64,000 nt of DNA from Brumimicrobium sp964585545 (GTDB lineage Bacteria > Bacteroidota > Bacteroidia > Flavobacteriales_D > Crocinitomicaceae), in assembly GCA_964585545.1 (NCBI GenBank), contig CAZPDT010000014.1, positions 35,958 through 99,957 of the forward strand. The letters run 5' to 3'. Positions 35,318 through 44,501 of this stretch are shown piece after piece. The number at the start of each line of letters is the position of its first letter. The first letter of the stretch is position 1. The position numbers and the translations under genes are program-made. The notes beneath the pieces were generated by a model that saw nothing but the letters and a program-made list of their open reading frames with translations, searched no databases and was not told the DNA's origin.

Positions 35318-36157
35318 ATGAAACGACTATTTAAAATCGAATGGAATAAAATCTATTTTTATAAAACGACACGTATTTTTACATTGATTTATCTGCTGAT
35401 GTTATTGGCGATTGGAGTGGTTTTAGCACTTATTAACCCTACGATTGGCGGAGTAAGACTAGACATATCAAAATTGGGAACTTTTAATTTTCCAGATGTA
35501 TGGAAAAACATGACCTATATAGCTGCCATCGCCAAAATATTTATTGGCGTTATTGTCATCACCAATGTAACAAACGAGTATTCAAATCGGACAATTAAGC
35601 AAAACTTCATTGATGGATTAAGTAAAAAAGAGTTCCTTAAATCTAAGATAATGACCAATGAATTATTTGCCGTTATATCAACAATTTTTGTATTTATAGT
35701 TTGTTTGGTTTTGGGTCTTCTTTTTTCTGATACTACGGATAACATTTGGCACGGAATGGTATATATTGGGGCATATTTTATAAAGCTGAGTTTGTTTTTT
35801 TCTATTTGCTTGTTCCTTGCAGTACTCCTTAAGAAAACGGCTTTTGCTTTTTTAGGATTAATTGTTCTTTGGATAGGAGAAGGAATAATCTCTACTGTTG
35901 AAGTATCAATAAAAGCTGCACAAGTTGGTGGTTTCGATAAAGTGGACGGTGCGGGTTTTTACATCTCCAATTACCTTCCTTTAGGAACATCTTCAGGACT
36001 TATTAAGTTTCCTCAAATTGACGTTCAAAGCTTCGTTATGGGGGGCACCATCTATAACTACACCTCAATCGACTGGTCTTATGTTTATACTGCACTAGTT
36101 TATATGGTTCTCTTTACATTTTTCTCTTATCGGTTGTTGAAAAAAAGGGATTTGTAA
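35318..36157 (+). CDS. ABC-2 type transporter permease
   Basis: This 279-residue membrane protein has about six hydrophobic segments, with a long extracytoplasmic region after the first (IGGVRLDISKLGTFNFPD). A conserved NEYSNRTIKQNFIDGLSKKEF segment in the first cytoplasmic loop is characteristic of ABC-2 permeases. It pairs with the ATPase at 34418-35314 as a two-gene operon. Confidence 0.88.
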   Translation: MKRLFKIEWNKIYFYKTTRIFTLIYLLMLLAIGVVLALINPTIGGVRLDISKLGTFNFPDVWKNMTYIAAIAKIFIGVIVITNVTNEYSNRTIKQNFIDGLSKKEFLKSKIMTNELFAVISTIFVFIVCLVLGLLFSDTTDNIWHGMVYIGAYFIKLSLFFSICLFLAVLLKKTAFAFLGLIVLWIGEGIISTVEVSIKAAQVGGFDKVDGAGFYISNYLPLGTSSGLIKFPQIDVQSFVMGGTIYNYTSIDWSYVYTALVYMVLFTFFSYRLLKKRDL

Positions 36158-36252
36158 AGAAGGAGATGGAGAATGGATTCAAGTCCACGTGATGGAATCT
36201 CTCCTGCTTGGGGATTTAAGACGGTTTTTAGATAGAATACAACTATGAACTA

Positions 36253-36459
36253 ATGATAAAAAAAACTAAACTACAAAACATAGCACTCAAAAAATTAAAC
36301 AAAAGTGTAGTTCGCAAAGAAGCTCTAAAACTCTTAAAACAAGGGACATCTATACAAGAGGCAATTTCAAAATCGTTGAAACTGTTAGCGGAAAAATATA
36401 TACTTCCAACCCATGCACCCCAAAAAATTCCACAAACTCAAGAATTTAACGGTCGCTGA
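36253..36459 (+). CDS. Small basic helical protein, uncertain
   Basis: This frame of 68 residues is rich in Lys and Leu (KKLNKSVVRKEALKLLKQG), with no signal or known family. It overlaps the convergent thioesterase gene by 22 bp and its ending (PQTQEFNGR) is read opposite that gene's C-terminus. It may be a real short protein or a chance frame. Confidence 0.35.
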   Translation: MIKKTKLQNIALKKLNKSVVRKEALKLLKQGTSIQEAISKSLKLLAEKYILPTHAPQKIPQTQEFNGR

Positions 36460-36887
36460 AGGCCTTCGAACGCTTTTTCTGCTGGATACGCATTAAAAAC
36501 ACCACTTCCCTTGGCAACTAGAGTTCCTTCTTGGTTGGTTACAGAAGCTTCAACGTAAATTAGGCGCTTACCGGCAGACAATACTTTTCCTATAGAAATC
36601 AATTGGTCTCCAATTTTCACTGGCTTTAAAAAATTTACTTTTAAATCGACAGTGCTAACAACATTGTGCTTTTTTCCAGCGATGGTCATTGCTGCAACGC
36701 CCATCGTGCCATCAATAACACCTGCTACAACTCCGCCATGGGCTGCAATAGGGGTTGCCAGATGCTTTTCTTTAATTTCAATCGTATATTTTGCTTCGCC
36801 TTCTCTGAGAATTTCTAAATCCATTTCTAAGAAATCACCATAATTATTAGAGGCTTTATATAAATTCAATACCTTATCGTCAATCAT
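36438..36887 (-). CDS. PaaI-family hotdog thioesterase
   Basis: This 149-residue hotdog-fold protein has the family's active-site region AAHGGVVAGVIDGTMGVAA and the later VSTVDLKVNFLKPVKIGD segment. Such enzymes hydrolyse acyl-CoA thioesters. It may serve phenylacetate metabolism, but the paa cluster is 22 kb away, so that link is weak. A -7 motif lies upstream. Confidence 0.88.
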   Translation of the reverse strand: MIDDKVLNLYKASNNYGDFLEMDLEILREGEAKYTIEIKEKHLATPIAAHGGVVAGVIDGTMGVAAMTIAGKKHNVVSTVDLKVNFLKPVKIGDQLISIGKVLSAGKRLIYVEASVTNQEGTLVAKGSGVFNAYPAEKAFEGLQRPLNS

Positions 36888-36902
36888 TGTTAATTTTTCC
36901 TA

Positions 36903-36910
36903 CAAAAGTA
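36903..36910 (-). promoter_or_regulatory. Candidate -7 promoter element of the thioesterase gene
   Basis: On the minus strand this reads TACTTTTG, matching TAnnTTTG, 15 bp before the start. Confidence 0.35.
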
Positions 36911-36977
36911 ATGGATTAAAAGGAAAGAATCGATAAAAGGTTTAAATTTGAACTTCTAATTGTAAAGATAAAATTGA

Positions 36978-37466
36978 ATGATGAAGTTCTTTAACCGTTG
37001 GAGGAAAAGAGGACGTTCCTCGGCAAGAAAAAAACCGTTAAAATTCACTCCTCCTCCTTTCAATTATCACCCTAAAATAATTTTGGCTTGGGCAAAAGGT
37101 ATTGAAGGAGAAAGTCAACTTTTAGACTATCTTTATGAAAATGGCTATAAAGAATTGGTGATGGCTACACATGCTATTCGATTAAAAGATGAAGCCACAG
37201 AATGGTTAATGAAAAACGGTTACCCTCATTTTGTGGCAATGATTAATGCTGCTGAAGGGAATCAACAAGCTTTAGCATGGTTAAAGAAAAATAATTTTAA
37301 ACTCTTTTACAATATGGCACTCGCCATTGAAAGTGAAAATGAAGGTTTTAAATGGATCAATCAAAACAGCACACAGGAAATTTTTTATTTGACCAAATGC
37401 ATAAAATCAGTGAAGGATGAAATCGAACGCAGAAACAATGACTTTCATAAATACAGCCGCGATTAA
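36978..37466 (+). CDS. Conserved hypothetical helical protein
   Basis: This 162-residue protein starts MMKFFNRWRKRGRSSARKK and has a very basic first 25 residues. Its repeated ~30-residue helical units (LDYLYENGYKELVMATHAIR, TEWLMKNGYPHFVAMINA, LAWLKKNNFKLFYNMALAI) each have the pattern W/Y-L-xxNGYxxxxxMxxAI. It has no signal peptide and no named family. The repeat structure suggests a small alpha-solenoid. The threonylcarbamoyl-AMP synthase gene follows 36 bp downstream. Confidence 0.7.
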   Translation: MMKFFNRWRKRGRSSARKKPLKFTPPPFNYHPKIILAWAKGIEGESQLLDYLYENGYKELVMATHAIRLKDEATEWLMKNGYPHFVAMINAAEGNQQALAWLKKNNFKLFYNMALAIESENEGFKWINQNSTQEIFYLTKCIKSVKDEIERRNNDFHKYSRD

Positions 37467-37502
37467 CCAAGGAGAATTTGATGAACCAAATAAAGAGAAA
37501 AA

Positions 37503-38066
37503 GTGGGAAAGAAGGTAAATATATACGAAGCTGGTGAAGGATTAAAAGCGGGAAAAACACTGCTCTACCCTACAGATACTGTTTGGGGCTTAGGTTGTGA
37601 TGCAAGCAATGAAAAAGCCATAGAGCAACTCTATAAAATCAAGCATCGTCCAAAAAACAAATCCTTTATCCTTCTTGTTGAAAGTGTTGCAATGTTAGAA
37701 CGTTATGTGACATATTTTCCAGATGTTTGTTATGACTTGATTGACCTTTCTACACGTCCAACGACCATTATTTATGATGCTCCTGTTGGTCTTCCAGAAT
37801 CATTACTAGCAGAAAATGGAAGCATTGGCATTCGAGTTACTCAAGATTTAAACTGTCGGAAATTAATTCAAAAAATTCGTAAACCCTTGGTTTCAACAAG
37901 TGCCAATTTATCCTCACGTACTACACCAACTTGCTTTGATGAAATAGAAGATGGAATCAAAAATGCAGTTGATCTTATTCTTGATGAACGCCTCCATGAA
38001 AAAATGAGCAGCCCTTCTTCAATTATTAAAATAGGAAACAATAACAATATTAAAGTTATACGCTAA
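37503..38066 (+). CDS. L-threonylcarbamoyladenylate synthase (Sua5/YrdC/TsaC family)
   Basis: This 187-residue enzyme of tRNA t6A synthesis makes threonylcarbamoyl-AMP. Family motifs are LLYPTDTVWGLGCDA, KHRPKNKSFILLV and the substrate-binding STSANLSSR. The single-domain length fits YrdC/TsaC rather than full Sua5. The start is a GTG at 37503; no in-frame ATG gives the conserved N-terminus. It is followed by glyS, with 40 bp between. Confidence 0.9.
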   Translation: MGKKVNIYEAGEGLKAGKTLLYPTDTVWGLGCDASNEKAIEQLYKIKHRPKNKSFILLVESVAMLERYVTYFPDVCYDLIDLSTRPTTIIYDAPVGLPESLLAENGSIGIRVTQDLNCRKLIQKIRKPLVSTSANLSSRTTPTCFDEIEDGIKNAVDLILDERLHEKMSSPSSIIKIGNNNNIKVIR

Positions 38067-38093
38067 ACGATTATTTTCATCCCTTAAAATCAT

Positions 38094-38101
38094 TACTTTT
38101 G
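38094..38101 (+). promoter_or_regulatory. Candidate -7 promoter element of glyS
   Basis: TACTTTTG matches TAnnTTTG and ends only 5 bp before the ATG at 38107, so the transcript would have almost no leader. Confidence 0.35.
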
Positions 38102-38106
38102 CAAAC

Positions 38107-39642
38107 ATGAAAAATAAAGACGACAAGCTAAAAAAGGTTATATCACACGCCAAAGCGTACGGATATGTTTTTCCCTCTTCAGAAATTTATGATGGATTAT
38201 CTGCCACTTATGACTATGGACAATTAGGGGTAGAGTTGAAAAACAACATCAAACATTATTGGTGGACAGCGATGGTTCAAATGCACGAAGAAATCGTAGG
38301 GTTGGATGCTGCAATATTTATGCATCCTAAGACTTGGAAAGCCTCTGGTCATACTGATGCTTTCAACGATCCTATGATTGATAATAAAGATTCAAAAAAG
38401 CGGTATCGTGCTGATGTTTTGGTTGAAGAACACATTGAAAAATACCGTGATAAAATTGCCAAAGATGTTCAAAAAGGTAAAAAAAGATTCGGAGATGATT
38501 TTGACGAAAAACAATTTTTAGCAACCAATCCCAACGTTAAGAGAAATCAAGATAAAATTGACAAATTAGAAGACCGTCTGCAAAAAATATTATCAAAAGA
38601 TAATTTGGAAGAACTTAAGGAAATGATTGTAGATTTGGGTATTGTTTGCCCTGTCTCTGGCTCTAAAGAATGGACTGATGTTCGACAATTTAATTTGATG
38701 TTTGCTACCGAATTGGGGTCGGTTTCAGGAGATGCTTCTAAAATATATTTACGTCCAGAAACAGCCCAAGGTATTTTTGTCAATTTTTTAAATGTTCAAA
38801 AATCAGGGAGAATGAAAATTCCTTTTGGAATTGCTCAAATAGGTAAAGCCTTTAGAAATGAAATTGTAGCGCGTCAGTTTATCTTTAGAATGAGAGAGTT
38901 TGAACAAATGGAAATGCAGTATTTTGTCCGACCAGGTGAAGAATTAAAGTGGTATGAATACTGGAAAACAGAACGCAATAAATGGCACAAGGTCTTGGGG
39001 TTAGGAGAAGAAAATTACAGAGACCACAACCATATTAAATTGGCTCATTATGCCAATGCTGCCTCTGATATTGAGTTTAAATTCCCAATGGGATTCAAAG
39101 AACTAGAAGGTATCCATTCAAGAACAGATTTTGATTTAAAAAGACACGAAGAATATTCAGGTAAAAAGTTACAATTTTTTGACCCTGAAATGAATGAAAG
39201 TTATACGCCTTTTGTTATTGAAACATCTATTGGTTTAGACCGTATGTTTTTAGCCGTTCTTTCTGCAAGCCTGAAAGAGGAAACACTAGACGATGGCTCT
39301 GAAAGAATTGTTCTTTCTATTCCTCCGGCATTAGCGCCCTATAAAGTTGCCATAATGCCATTGACAAAAAAAGATGGTTTACCAGAGAAAGCAAGAGCTA
39401 TTATTAACGATTTAAAGTATGATTTTAGCTGTCAATATGATGAAAAAGATTCTATCGGAAAACGCTACCGTCGACAGGATGCCATTGGTACACCATTCCA
39501 TGTAACAGTGGACCATCAAACACTAGAAGATGATACTGTTACAATTAGAGACAGAGATACAATGGAACAGGAAAGGGTTGCTATTGATCAACTCAATCAA
39601 ATTATTGACAAGAAAGTAAATTTAAAGAATTTGTTACGTTAA
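38107..39642 (+). CDS. glyS: Glycyl-tRNA synthetase (homodimeric type)
   Basis: This 511-residue class II synthetase of the alpha2 type charges tRNA-Gly. The N-terminal SSEIYDGLSATYDYGQLG motif 1 region, motif 2 FRNEIVARQFIFRMREFEQMEM (written here only as its FRNE and REFEQME parts of the conserved loop), and motif 3 ETSIGLDRMF are all present. The C-terminal anticodon-binding domain starts near 400. It stands as a single gene downstream of the t6A gene. Confidence 0.95.
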   Translation: MKNKDDKLKKVISHAKAYGYVFPSSEIYDGLSATYDYGQLGVELKNNIKHYWWTAMVQMHEEIVGLDAAIFMHPKTWKASGHTDAFNDPMIDNKDSKKRYRADVLVEEHIEKYRDKIAKDVQKGKKRFGDDFDEKQFLATNPNVKRNQDKIDKLEDRLQKILSKDNLEELKEMIVDLGIVCPVSGSKEWTDVRQFNLMFATELGSVSGDASKIYLRPETAQGIFVNFLNVQKSGRMKIPFGIAQIGKAFRNEIVARQFIFRMREFEQMEMQYFVRPGEELKWYEYWKTERNKWHKVLGLGEENYRDHNHIKLAHYANAASDIEFKFPMGFKELEGIHSRTDFDLKRHEEYSGKKLQFFDPEMNESYTPFVIETSIGLDRMFLAVLSASLKEETLDDGSERIVLSIPPALAPYKVAIMPLTKKDGLPEKARAIINDLKYDFSCQYDEKDSIGKRYRRQDAIGTPFHVTVDHQTLEDDTVTIRDRDTMEQERVAIDQLNQIIDKKVNLKNLLR

Positions 39643-39739
39643 GATTTGATGATATTGAAATTGAACGCCCAATAAAGGAAATATATTGAAGCTTATTTAA
39701 TTAAAGATGATTTTGTCTTTTTATTCTTTTATTACTTTG

Positions 39740-39747
39740 TAACTTTG
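39740..39747 (+). promoter_or_regulatory. Candidate promoter of the NifU-domain gene
   Basis: TAACTTTG matches the -7 consensus and is preceded by TTTG at 39712-39715 with 24 bp between, near the expected range. It lies 16 bp before the ATG. Confidence 0.45.
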
Positions 39748-39763
39748 CGAAAAAAACATAACC

Positions 39764-40351
39764 ATGGAAAGAGTTCCAGTATCGATATATGCAGCAATCA
39801 CACCAAATCCAAATGTAATTAAATTTATTACCGATATAAAGGTAATTGATCCTCCCACAGCATCGGCTGAGTTTGAAAATCGAGAAGAAGCCCAAGGACA
39901 CTCCCCTCTAGCAGAGGCACTCTTTGACAAATATCCTTATGTTCGTCGTGTTTTCATCAACGATAACTTTATTTCTGTAACCAAAGATGAAGCAGAAATG
40001 GATTGGGGGTATTTGGTGAGAATAGTTCGTGACTTTATTTACCATCACATTCAAGAGGGACATCCAATTGTAACCAAAATCCCAGGCCCAAAAGAAAAAA
40101 CCTCCAATTATGCACCATCAGAATTTGATGACAAGATCAAAGAGCTAATGGAGAAATTCGTGAAAGAGCCTGTACAAGGTGACGGAGGAGAAATTGTCTT
40201 TAGAAATTTCAAAGACGGTGTCGTTACGGTATTGTTAAAAGGCGCATGCGTTGGCTGCCCAGCAAGAAACAAAACACTCAAATCGGGCATTGAAGATATC
40301 CTTAAGAAATACATTCCTGAAGTCGTAGATGTTGTTGCAGAAAACGGGTGA
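39764..40351 (+). CDS. NifU (Nfu-type) Fe-S cluster scaffold/carrier protein
   Basis: This 195-residue protein has an N-terminal Nfu_N-like domain (SIYAAITPNPNVIKFIT) and a C-terminal NifU-like domain with GDGGEIVFR and the cluster-binding GACVGCPA (CxxC) motif. It should carry and deliver Fe-S clusters in the cytoplasm. It is monocistronic and convergent with the lptF/G-type gene. Confidence 0.92.
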   Translation: MERVPVSIYAAITPNPNVIKFITDIKVIDPPTASAEFENREEAQGHSPLAEALFDKYPYVRRVFINDNFISVTKDEAEMDWGYLVRIVRDFIYHHIQEGHPIVTKIPGPKEKTSNYAPSEFDDKIKELMEKFVKEPVQGDGGEIVFRNFKDGVVTVLLKGACVGCPARNKTLKSGIEDILKKYIPEVVDVVAENG

Positions 40352-40377
40352 TACTTCTATTTCTATAGAATGAAGTG

Positions 40378-41466
40378 TTATTTAGGTGCCAATCGGTAAA
40401 GAATAATACCCAAAATACCAAATATAATATTGGGTATCCAAACAGCTATCAAGGCAGGAAAACCAACATTTTCAGCAGCTACAGAAGTTACCTTCATAGC
40501 GAAAATATAGATAAATACAAGCAACAAACCAACGGCAATGTTTACACCTATACCTCCTCTTGATTTTCTTGCGGAAACCGCCAATCCAATTAATGTAAGC
40601 ACATAGGTTGCAAAAGGAAAAGAGGTTCTTTGATAGAGTTCTATTTCATTGTAGGCCACATTGCTCGATCCTCTGGCTTTTTCTTTCTTTATAAAATCCT
40701 TCAATTCATAAAAACCCATGGTTTGTACAACAGAAGCACGTTGCGACATCTCACTGAGTTGGAAAGGAAGTATTGTGTCCAAACGATGACCAGCAGATGG
40801 GGACACAACCAAACTATCATTTGGGGTTCCAATATATCGAATATGATAACCCACCAGTTCCCAATTGTGTGTGCTGTCTGGATTATAAGCTTTATCAGCT
40901 TTCAGTACAGAAATTAAATGGTTGTTTTTGTCTCTATTTTCTATCACAAACCCAGACGCTCTATGTTTATCCGATCGATACTTGTCAAAATAAACAATCT
41001 TGTTGTTGGGAAACTCAGCAAAATAATCAAGAACCGTCCTGGTATTTCTATAATAATTCTCTTCAAATTCAAGTCGGATTTTATTTGATTTTGGCAATAC
41101 AATATGGTTCATGGTTAATGAAATTAACATCAGAATGGTTGCGCCAATCATGTAAGGACGTAAAATCCTTAGAAACGGTCGTCCACTATTGATCATCGGA
41201 ATAATTTCAGTGTTTTGTGCCATCTTCGCTGTAAACCATATTACAGCCACAAAAACAATGAGTGGGGAAAATAGATTGCCAAAATAAATAACAAAATTAA
41301 AGTAGTAATCAAAGAGAATACTCTTCAATGAAGCCTGTTTATCAATGAAATCACCTAACTTTTCGGAAAGATCAAAGACCATGGCAAGAATCATTATCAC
41401 TCCTAACATAAAGAAAAAAGTGATTAAAAACTTTTTAATAATATACCGATCTAAAATCTTCAACAT
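40378..41466 (-). CDS. LptF/LptG family permease
   Basis: This 362-residue inner-membrane protein of the YjgP/YjgQ family forms the transmembrane part of the LPS transport ABC complex. It opens LDRYIIKKFLITFFFMLGV with one of the first membrane helices, has a large periplasmic domain near 120-270, and three terminal helices. It is 7 bp downstream of tgt on the same transcript, an arrangement seen in other Bacteroidota. Whether it is LptF or LptG is open. Confidence 0.9.
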   Translation of the reverse strand: MLKILDRYIIKKFLITFFFMLGVIMILAMVFDLSEKLGDFIDKQASLKSILFDYYFNFVIYFGNLFSPLIVFVAVIWFTAKMAQNTEIIPMINSGRPFLRILRPYMIGATILMLISLTMNHIVLPKSNKIRLEFEENYYRNTRTVLDYFAEFPNNKIVYFDKYRSDKHRASGFVIENRDKNNHLISVLKADKAYNPDSTHNWELVGYHIRYIGTPNDSLVVSPSAGHRLDTILPFQLSEMSQRASVVQTMGFYELKDFIKKEKARGSSNVAYNEIELYQRTSFPFATYVLTLIGLAVSARKSRGGIGVNIAVGLLLVFIYIFAMKVTSVAAENVGFPALIAVWIPNIIFGILGIILYRLAPK

Positions 41467-41473
41467 GATTCTT

Positions 41474-42604
41474 CTACAATCTTTCTCCGAGTATTTTTAC
41501 TTGTTTCTTCTTCCATTCTATAAATGTTCCGTCAATTATTCTTCTTCTCGCTTCTTTTACCAACGACAAATAAAAGGCTAAATTATGAATTGAAGCAATT
41601 TGTATACCCAAATATTCATTTGTTTTCATCAGATGTCGTAAATAAGCTTTAGAATAATAGTGATCTACAGAAGATGTTCCTTTGCTGTCTAAAGGCGAAA
41701 AATCATATTCCCACTTTTTATTTTTAATATTCATTATCCCATCACTTGTAAACAGCATACCATGGCGCGCATTTCTTGTAGGCATCACACAATCAAACAT
41801 ATCAATCCCTAAAGATATACATTCTAGAAGATCTATCGGTGTTCCTACTCCCATTAAATACCTAGGTTTTTCTTTGGGTAAGATATCACAAACTACTGCT
41901 GTCATGCCATAAAGAAGATCTTTTGGCTCGCCAACGGAAAGCCCTCCAATTGCATTACCAAAAGTATTTGTATCGGCAATATATTTTGCTGACTCTTGTC
42001 TTAAATCCTCATAGACACTACCTTGAACAATACCAAATAAAGCCTGTTCATGTCTGTATTTAGCAGGTTCCTTTCGAAGGTATTGAACACATCTGTCGAG
42101 CCAACGATGAGTCATTTTCATTGAATCTTTTGCATACTGATAATCACACGGATAAGGTGTGCATTCATCAAACGCCATAATGATATCGGCACCAATAGAA
42201 CGCTGTATCTCCATAGATTTCTCAGGAGAGAAAAAATGATAAGATCCATCGATGTGTGATTGAAACTTTACACCTTCCTCACTGATGTTTCGACGATCAG
42301 CTAAAGAATAAACCTGATAACCACCACTATCGGTCAGCATAGGTCGTTTATAATTGATGAACTGATGCACCCCCCCTGCTTTTTCGAGCACGTCTGTTCC
42401 TGGTCTTAAATATAAATGATAGGTATTCCCGAGAATAATTTGGGCTTTAATTTCATTCTCAATCTCATATTGATGAACACCTTTCACGCTACCTCCTGTG
42501 CCTACAGGCATAAATATCGGAGTTTCAATCGTTCCATGGTCGGTAACTAATTTTCCTGCTCTTGCTTTTGAATTTGTATCTTTGTATATTGTCTCAAAGT
42601 GCAT
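41474..42604 (-). CDS. tgt: Queuine/preQ1 tRNA-ribosyltransferase
   Basis: This 376-residue enzyme exchanges guanine 34 for preQ1 in GUN tRNAs. Family motifs are GNTYHLYLRPG, LTDSGGYQVYSL with the active aspartate, GGLSVGEPKD and FDCVMPTRNARHG with the nucleophile aspartate. In the usual zinc-binding position, where many bacterial enzymes have CxCxxC, this one reads GTSSVDHYYSKAYLRHL with no cysteine. The start at 42604 drops nine upstream codons. It is in an operon with lptF/G. Confidence 0.92.
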   Translation of the reverse strand: MHFETIYKDTNSKARAGKLVTDHGTIETPIFMPVGTGGSVKGVHQYEIENEIKAQIILGNTYHLYLRPGTDVLEKAGGVHQFINYKRPMLTDSGGYQVYSLADRRNISEEGVKFQSHIDGSYHFFSPEKSMEIQRSIGADIIMAFDECTPYPCDYQYAKDSMKMTHRWLDRCVQYLRKEPAKYRHEQALFGIVQGSVYEDLRQESAKYIADTNTFGNAIGGLSVGEPKDLLYGMTAVVCDILPKEKPRYLMGVGTPIDLLECISLGIDMFDCVMPTRNARHGMLFTSDGIMNIKNKKWEYDFSPLDSKGTSSVDHYYSKAYLRHLMKTNEYLGIQIASIHNLAFYLSLVKEARRRIIDGTFIEWKKKQVKILGERL

Positions 42605-42628
42605 AAAATTGTTGAAAAATAATTGCCA

Positions 42629-42636
42629 CAAAGATA
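42629..42636 (-). promoter_or_regulatory. Candidate -7 promoter element of tgt-lptF/G
   Basis: On the minus strand this reads TATCTTTG, matching TAnnTTTG, 24 bp before the tgt start. Confidence 0.35.
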
Positions 42637-42680
42637 ATTGGATTTAAACAAGTGTGTCATATTTGTACAAAACTATATAA

Positions 42681-43814
42681 ATGGAACTTATTCCTGATTT
42701 CTCAATTTATTCTCATAACCTGCTCTTTGTGCTTTTGTTTTGGGGGTTCGCATTCATTCAATTCTTTTGGATTTTCTTTTTTTATATCCGAATTGTTAAC
42801 CACAAAGACAGAAAAAATACGCATGAATCTGTCCCTGTAAGCATCATTATTGTTGCTAGAAATGAAGAAGACAATCTGTTTGAACTCCTTCCCTCTGTTC
42901 TGATGCAAGATTATAAAGATTTTGAAGTTATAGTGGTCAATCATCAATCAATCGACAACACAGCGTCTATTTTAAAAGCTTATAAAGAAAAGTATCCCCG
43001 ACTAAAGGTGATTAATATTGAACGCAATAACCATTTGGGTTACGGTAAGAAACTACCACTTACTGTGGGTATTAAAGGCGCAAAACACGAACATATCTTG
43101 CTTACTGATGCAGATTGCAAACCTGCTTCTAGTCAATGGCTAAAAATTATGGCCAATCAATTTACGAAACAAAAGAAAATTGTGTTGGGCTATGCTCCAT
43201 ATCTCAAAACACAAAGTTTTTTGAATCGAATAATACGGATAGATACCACATTTACGGCTTTGAATTATTTATCATTTGCAAAAGTGGGCAGACCTTATAT
43301 GAGTTCGGGAAAAAATTTAGGGTATACCAAAGATCTATTTTTTAAAAACCGAGGATTCAAATCCCATTATCATATTCCCGCTGGAGATGATGACTTATTT
43401 ATCCAAGAAATAGCAAAAAAGAACAAAAAGAACTATACGATCTCTCTTTCACCGAAGGCATTTTGTTATTCTAAGGCAAAAAACAGATGGTCGAGCTGGA
43501 TTTCTGACAAGGCTATAAACCATGCTACTTATAGCAAGTACACACTTTTCAATAAAGTATTGTTAGGAATATATCCCACCTCACTGATTTTACTCTATAT
43601 ATCTTTGCTTACTTTGATTATCAATAATTGGATGTGTTGGACTTCAATAATCATTGTTTCCATGCTTTTGATTTCAAAATGGCTCGTATTGGGCTTTGGA
43701 TTTAAAAGGCTGGATCAAAAATCATTGATATGGGGAATATTATTTTTTGACGTATTTTATGTTTTGTTTATGCCAATAATATATTATACTTCTGACCAAT
43801 CAAAAGTAAAATGA
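42681..43814 (+). CDS. Glycosyltransferase family 2, membrane-bound
   Basis: This 377-residue GT-A glycosyltransferase has an N-terminal membrane helix (LLFVLLFWGFAFIQFF), a catalytic domain starting PVSIIIVARNEEDNL with the metal site LTDADCKP, a GDDDLFIQE acceptor-side motif and a KNRWSSW (Q/RxxRW-like) motif. Two or three C-terminal helices follow. It probably adds sugars to an envelope glycan or lipid. Its stop overlaps the start of an ECF sigma gene (ATGA), implying coupled translation. Confidence 0.88.
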   Translation: MELIPDFSIYSHNLLFVLLFWGFAFIQFFWIFFFYIRIVNHKDRKNTHESVPVSIIIVARNEEDNLFELLPSVLMQDYKDFEVIVVNHQSIDNTASILKAYKEKYPRLKVINIERNNHLGYGKKLPLTVGIKGAKHEHILLTDADCKPASSQWLKIMANQFTKQKKIVLGYAPYLKTQSFLNRIIRIDTTFTALNYLSFAKVGRPYMSSGKNLGYTKDLFFKNRGFKSHYHIPAGDDDLFIQEIAKKNKKNYTISLSPKAFCYSKAKNRWSSWISDKAINHATYSKYTLFNKVLLGIYPTSLILLYISLLTLIINNWMCWTSIIIVSMLLISKWLVLGFGFKRLDQKSLIWGILFFDVFYVLFMPIIYYTSDQSKVK

Positions 43815-44416
43815 AAGTAGGAAAAGACCTGTCAGAAAAAGGAAAAAAAGATTTAGCAATTGTAGAACGTGCAAAAGCAGGAGATCAAAGTGCCTACGCA
43901 GAATTAATGAAGCGGTATAGAGAACCTGTATACTACATGCTGCTCAAAATGATTAAAAATACAGATGATGCAGATGATTTAACAATTGAGGCATTTGGTA
44001 AAGCATTTAATCGCATTCATCAATATTCACCTACTTATGCCTTCAGTACTTGGCTTTTTAAAATTGCTTCTAATAATTGTATTGACTTTATTCGTAAAAA
44101 AAGAGTATTCCTTACTTCAATAGACCATGCCTACACCAACAAAGATGGTGAAAGCATTGGGATTGAATTCGATAGCGGCAACCCTGATCCAGAAGAAGTT
44201 TACATCAAACAACAGAAAGTGAAAACCATGCGAGAGGTTGTTGAAAGATTAAAACCCAGATATCGCGACCTCATTGTTAAACGGTACTTTGAAGAACTTA
44301 CTTATGACGAAATTGCCGATGAAATGGAACTTCCATTGGGCACGGTTAAAGCACAACTTTTTAGGGCAAGAGAATTTTTGGCCAACCTCATGAAGAACAC
44401 CAAAGATAAAATCTAA
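43811..44416 (+). CDS. RNA polymerase sigma factor, ECF subfamily
   Basis: This 201-residue sigma-70 family member has region 2 (LMKRYREPVYYMLLKMI, then FSTWLFKIASNNCID) and region 4 with a helix-turn-helix (TYDEIADEMELPLGTVKAQ). It is separated by an acidic linker (FDSGNPDPEEV). No anti-sigma gene follows. The 4-bp overlap with the upstream glycosyltransferase suggests joint expression; the target genes are unknown. Confidence 0.92.
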   Translation: MKVGKDLSEKGKKDLAIVERAKAGDQSAYAELMKRYREPVYYMLLKMIKNTDDADDLTIEAFGKAFNRIHQYSPTYAFSTWLFKIASNNCIDFIRKKRVFLTSIDHAYTNKDGESIGIEFDSGNPDPEEVYIKQQKVKTMREVVERLKPRYRDLIVKRYFEELTYDEIADEMELPLGTVKAQLFRAREFLANLMKNTKDKI

Positions 44417-44465
44417 ATTTGAGTGGTGTGCCTAAATGAAAACCAAAAGAATTTTGAATGCCGTC

Positions 44466-44497
44466 TTGAAGTTCTTAAACAGATAATCTTAATTTTG
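44466..44497 (+). promoter_or_regulatory. Promoter of rsmG
   Basis: TTG at 44466-44468 and TAATTTTG at 44490-44497 are separated by 21 bp, fitting the Bacteroidota -33/-7 spacing. The ATG is at 44502, so the transcript would be almost leaderless. This is the best-supported promoter in the window. Confidence 0.5.
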
Positions 44498-44501
44498 CAA
44501 C

